The notes under the pieces are model-generated. The model worked only from the letters and a program-made list of their open reading frames with translations. It was not told the origin of the DNA and made no database searches. 45,243 nucleotides of DNA. Source: Singulisphaera sp. GP187. GTDB taxonomy: Bacteria > Planctomycetota > UBA1135 > UBA2386. Of the stretch, positions 44,271 to 45,243 are shown piece by piece; position 1 is the stretch's first letter; every line of letters starts with the position of its first letter. The DNA lies in the NCBI GenBank assembly GCA_945871815.1, contig CAMBXM010000010.1:1-45243 (forward strand), given 5' to 3'. A program made the translations under genes and the position numbers.

Positions 44271-44386
44271 ATGCAAGGACGGGGCTGGCGCAGAGACGGC
44301 GCTCGCACCGGGCTCTCGCAGCTTGATGTCCCGTTTTCTTGCTGCTTGACTGGACTCATGGGCAGGTACGACCGAAACTCCTGTGC

Positions 44387-45133
44387 ATGACCGCCTCGAA
44401 GTCCACCGCCGCATCGACCGCCGAAGAGGTTCGTCGCCGCATCGAGGCCGGCGGCGAACGGTTCTGGCGTCTCGCCGACTTCGACGACCTGCCCTTCCCC
44501 ACGGCCGTGGCCAAGGCGCTCTCCCGCCTCGCGCACCGTCGTCACCTCCGGCGTCTGTCCCGCGGTGTCTACTACCGCGCGCGCACGACGACCTTCGGCG
44601 ACAGCCTGCCGAACCCCGCGGCTCTGCAGCAACTCGCCGGCGAACGGGCGCCCGTGTTCCCGGCCGGACTCGCCGCCGCCAACCTGCTCGGCTTCAGCAC
44701 CCAGACTCCGCGCACGCAAGAGGTCGCGACCACAGCGACCAGTCTCCCGCGCGCCCTGCTCGGCGCCGGCACCGTGGTGCACACGCGTCGGCCGAAGGCG
44801 TGGGTGCAACTCACGCACGAGGACGCAGCGCTGCTAGACCTCTTGCGCGAACGGGGCCGCACGAGCGAACTGTCGCCCGAGGCGACGACGCAGCGTGTGC
44901 TGGCGCAACTCGGCGACGGCGATCGCTTCGCGCGGCTCGTGCGTGTCGCCGCCACCGAACCCCCGCGCGTGCGCGCGCTGCTCGGCGCCTTCGGGCAGGT
45001 GCTGCGCGCACCCGACGAGTCGCTCCTCCGCTTGCGTCGTTCGCTGAATCCGCTCTCGCGGTTCGAGTTCGGCGTCTTCGGCGTGCTGCCCACCGCCGAG
45101 GCATGGCAGGCGAAGACGAGGCGCGTCGCGTGA
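44387..45133 (+). CDS. AbiEi-type (DUF6088-like) antitoxin
   Basis: 248 residues from the ATG at 44387. The N-terminal winged-helix pattern RIEAGGERFWRLADFDDLP (~15-33), AVAKALSRLAHRRHLRRLSRGVYYRA (~38-62) is the DNA-binding domain of AbiEi/DUF6088 antitoxins, which repress their own operon. The C-terminal part has VVHTRRPKAWVQLTHEDAALLDLL (~130-150), as in the family. In type IV systems an AbiEii nucleotidyltransferase toxin follows; only 110 bases remain here, and no such gene is seen in them. It is divergent from the polymerase operon across 146 bases. The family is likely; a toxin partner is untested. Confidence 0.75.
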   Translation: MTASKSTAASTAEEVRRRIEAGGERFWRLADFDDLPFPTAVAKALSRLAHRRHLRRLSRGVYYRARTTTFGDSLPNPAALQQLAGERAPVFPAGLAAANLLGFSTQTPRTQEVATTATSLPRALLGAGTVVHTRRPKAWVQLTHEDAALLDLLRERGRTSELSPEATTQRVLAQLGDGDRFARLVRVAATEPPRVRALLGAFGQVLRAPDESLLRLRRSLNPLSRFEFGVFGVLPTAEAWQAKTRRVA

Positions 45134-45173
45134 GAGATGCCTATCCCCGGCCCACTTCCGAACCGCGCGGAGA

Positions 45174-45243
45174 CTACTTGCCGTCGACTGGAACCGTGGG
45201 CTGCGCAGCCACGCCGAGCCGAGACCAGACCACGTCTCGCGCA
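45174..45243 (-). CDS. Possible 3' end of a gene entering from the right
   Basis: The minus strand is open from the window edge to a TAG at 45174-45176. It would encode only the last ~22 residues (ending RLGVAAQPTVPVDGK). Too little remains to name or confirm a gene. Confidence 0.2.
   Translation of the reverse strand, partial: ARDVVWSRLGVAAQPTVPVDGK

Noticed and set aside
45138-45243. Plus-strand open frame after the antitoxin as the toxin gene
   Set aside because: The visible ~35 codons are Pro- and Arg-rich and do not resemble an AbiEii start.

Overview
The window is a gene-dense, GC-rich chromosomal segment that looks planctomycete. The main pointers are a sigma factor of the Planctomycetes ECF-like type beside a transmembrane Ser/Thr kinase, a secreted caspase-like protease, a very long protein with a prepilin N-terminus, several lipoproteins, and the lack of clear AG-rich ribosome binding sites before most starts. 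This placement is by family resemblance only. No rRNA, tRNA, CRISPR array, insertion sequence or phage gene was recognised, and no gene-free stretch exceeds 300 bases.

Layout. 1-3516: the 5'-truncated end of a giant prepilin-like protein, then a two-domain dCTP deaminase. 4805-9305: a signalling block of receptor-type Ser/Thr kinase and ECF sigma factor (minus strand), divergent from a secreted caspase-family protease. 9313-15559: a lipid block with a patatin phospholipase carrying a C-terminal ferredoxin domain, divergent from a tight acyl-CoA ligase / thiolase / FadJ operon. 15766-20272: two lipoproteins, a parvulin-like protein, and an RdgC homologue coupled to a small unknown partner. 20357-23629 (minus): an overlapping operon of biotin carboxylase, biotin carrier, a GNA1162-like lipoprotein and a B3/B4-domain protein. 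23727-29258: a LABN membrane protein, a triple-fasciclin lipoprotein, a Gfo/Idh/MocA oxidoreductase plus EamA transporter pair, and NhaA. 29270-31326 (minus): methylmalonyl-CoA epimerase and carboxyltransferase beta subunit. 31406-39675: an M14-type peptidase lipoprotein, a degenerate cyclase-like protein, SAM hydrolase plus arginase, a DUF885 protein, an MFS transporter and a dienelactone hydrolase. 39758-44240 (minus): a Y-family polymerase plus DnaE2 operon, divergent from an AbiEi-type antitoxin.

How the genes fit together. Phospholipase, acyl-CoA ligase, FadJ and thiolase suggest fatty-acid release and beta-oxidation. The split acyl-CoA carboxylase and the epimerase suggest propionyl-CoA to methylmalonyl-CoA conversion, a plausible sink for odd-chain products. 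RdgC, the Y-family polymerase and DnaE2 are DNA recombination and damage-tolerance functions. The junctions most worth a second look are the patatin-ferredoxin fusion, the kinase/sigma/caspase block, the non-consensus active sites of the two polymerases, the four-gene carboxylase operon, and the 12-bp perfect tandem repeat before rdgC.
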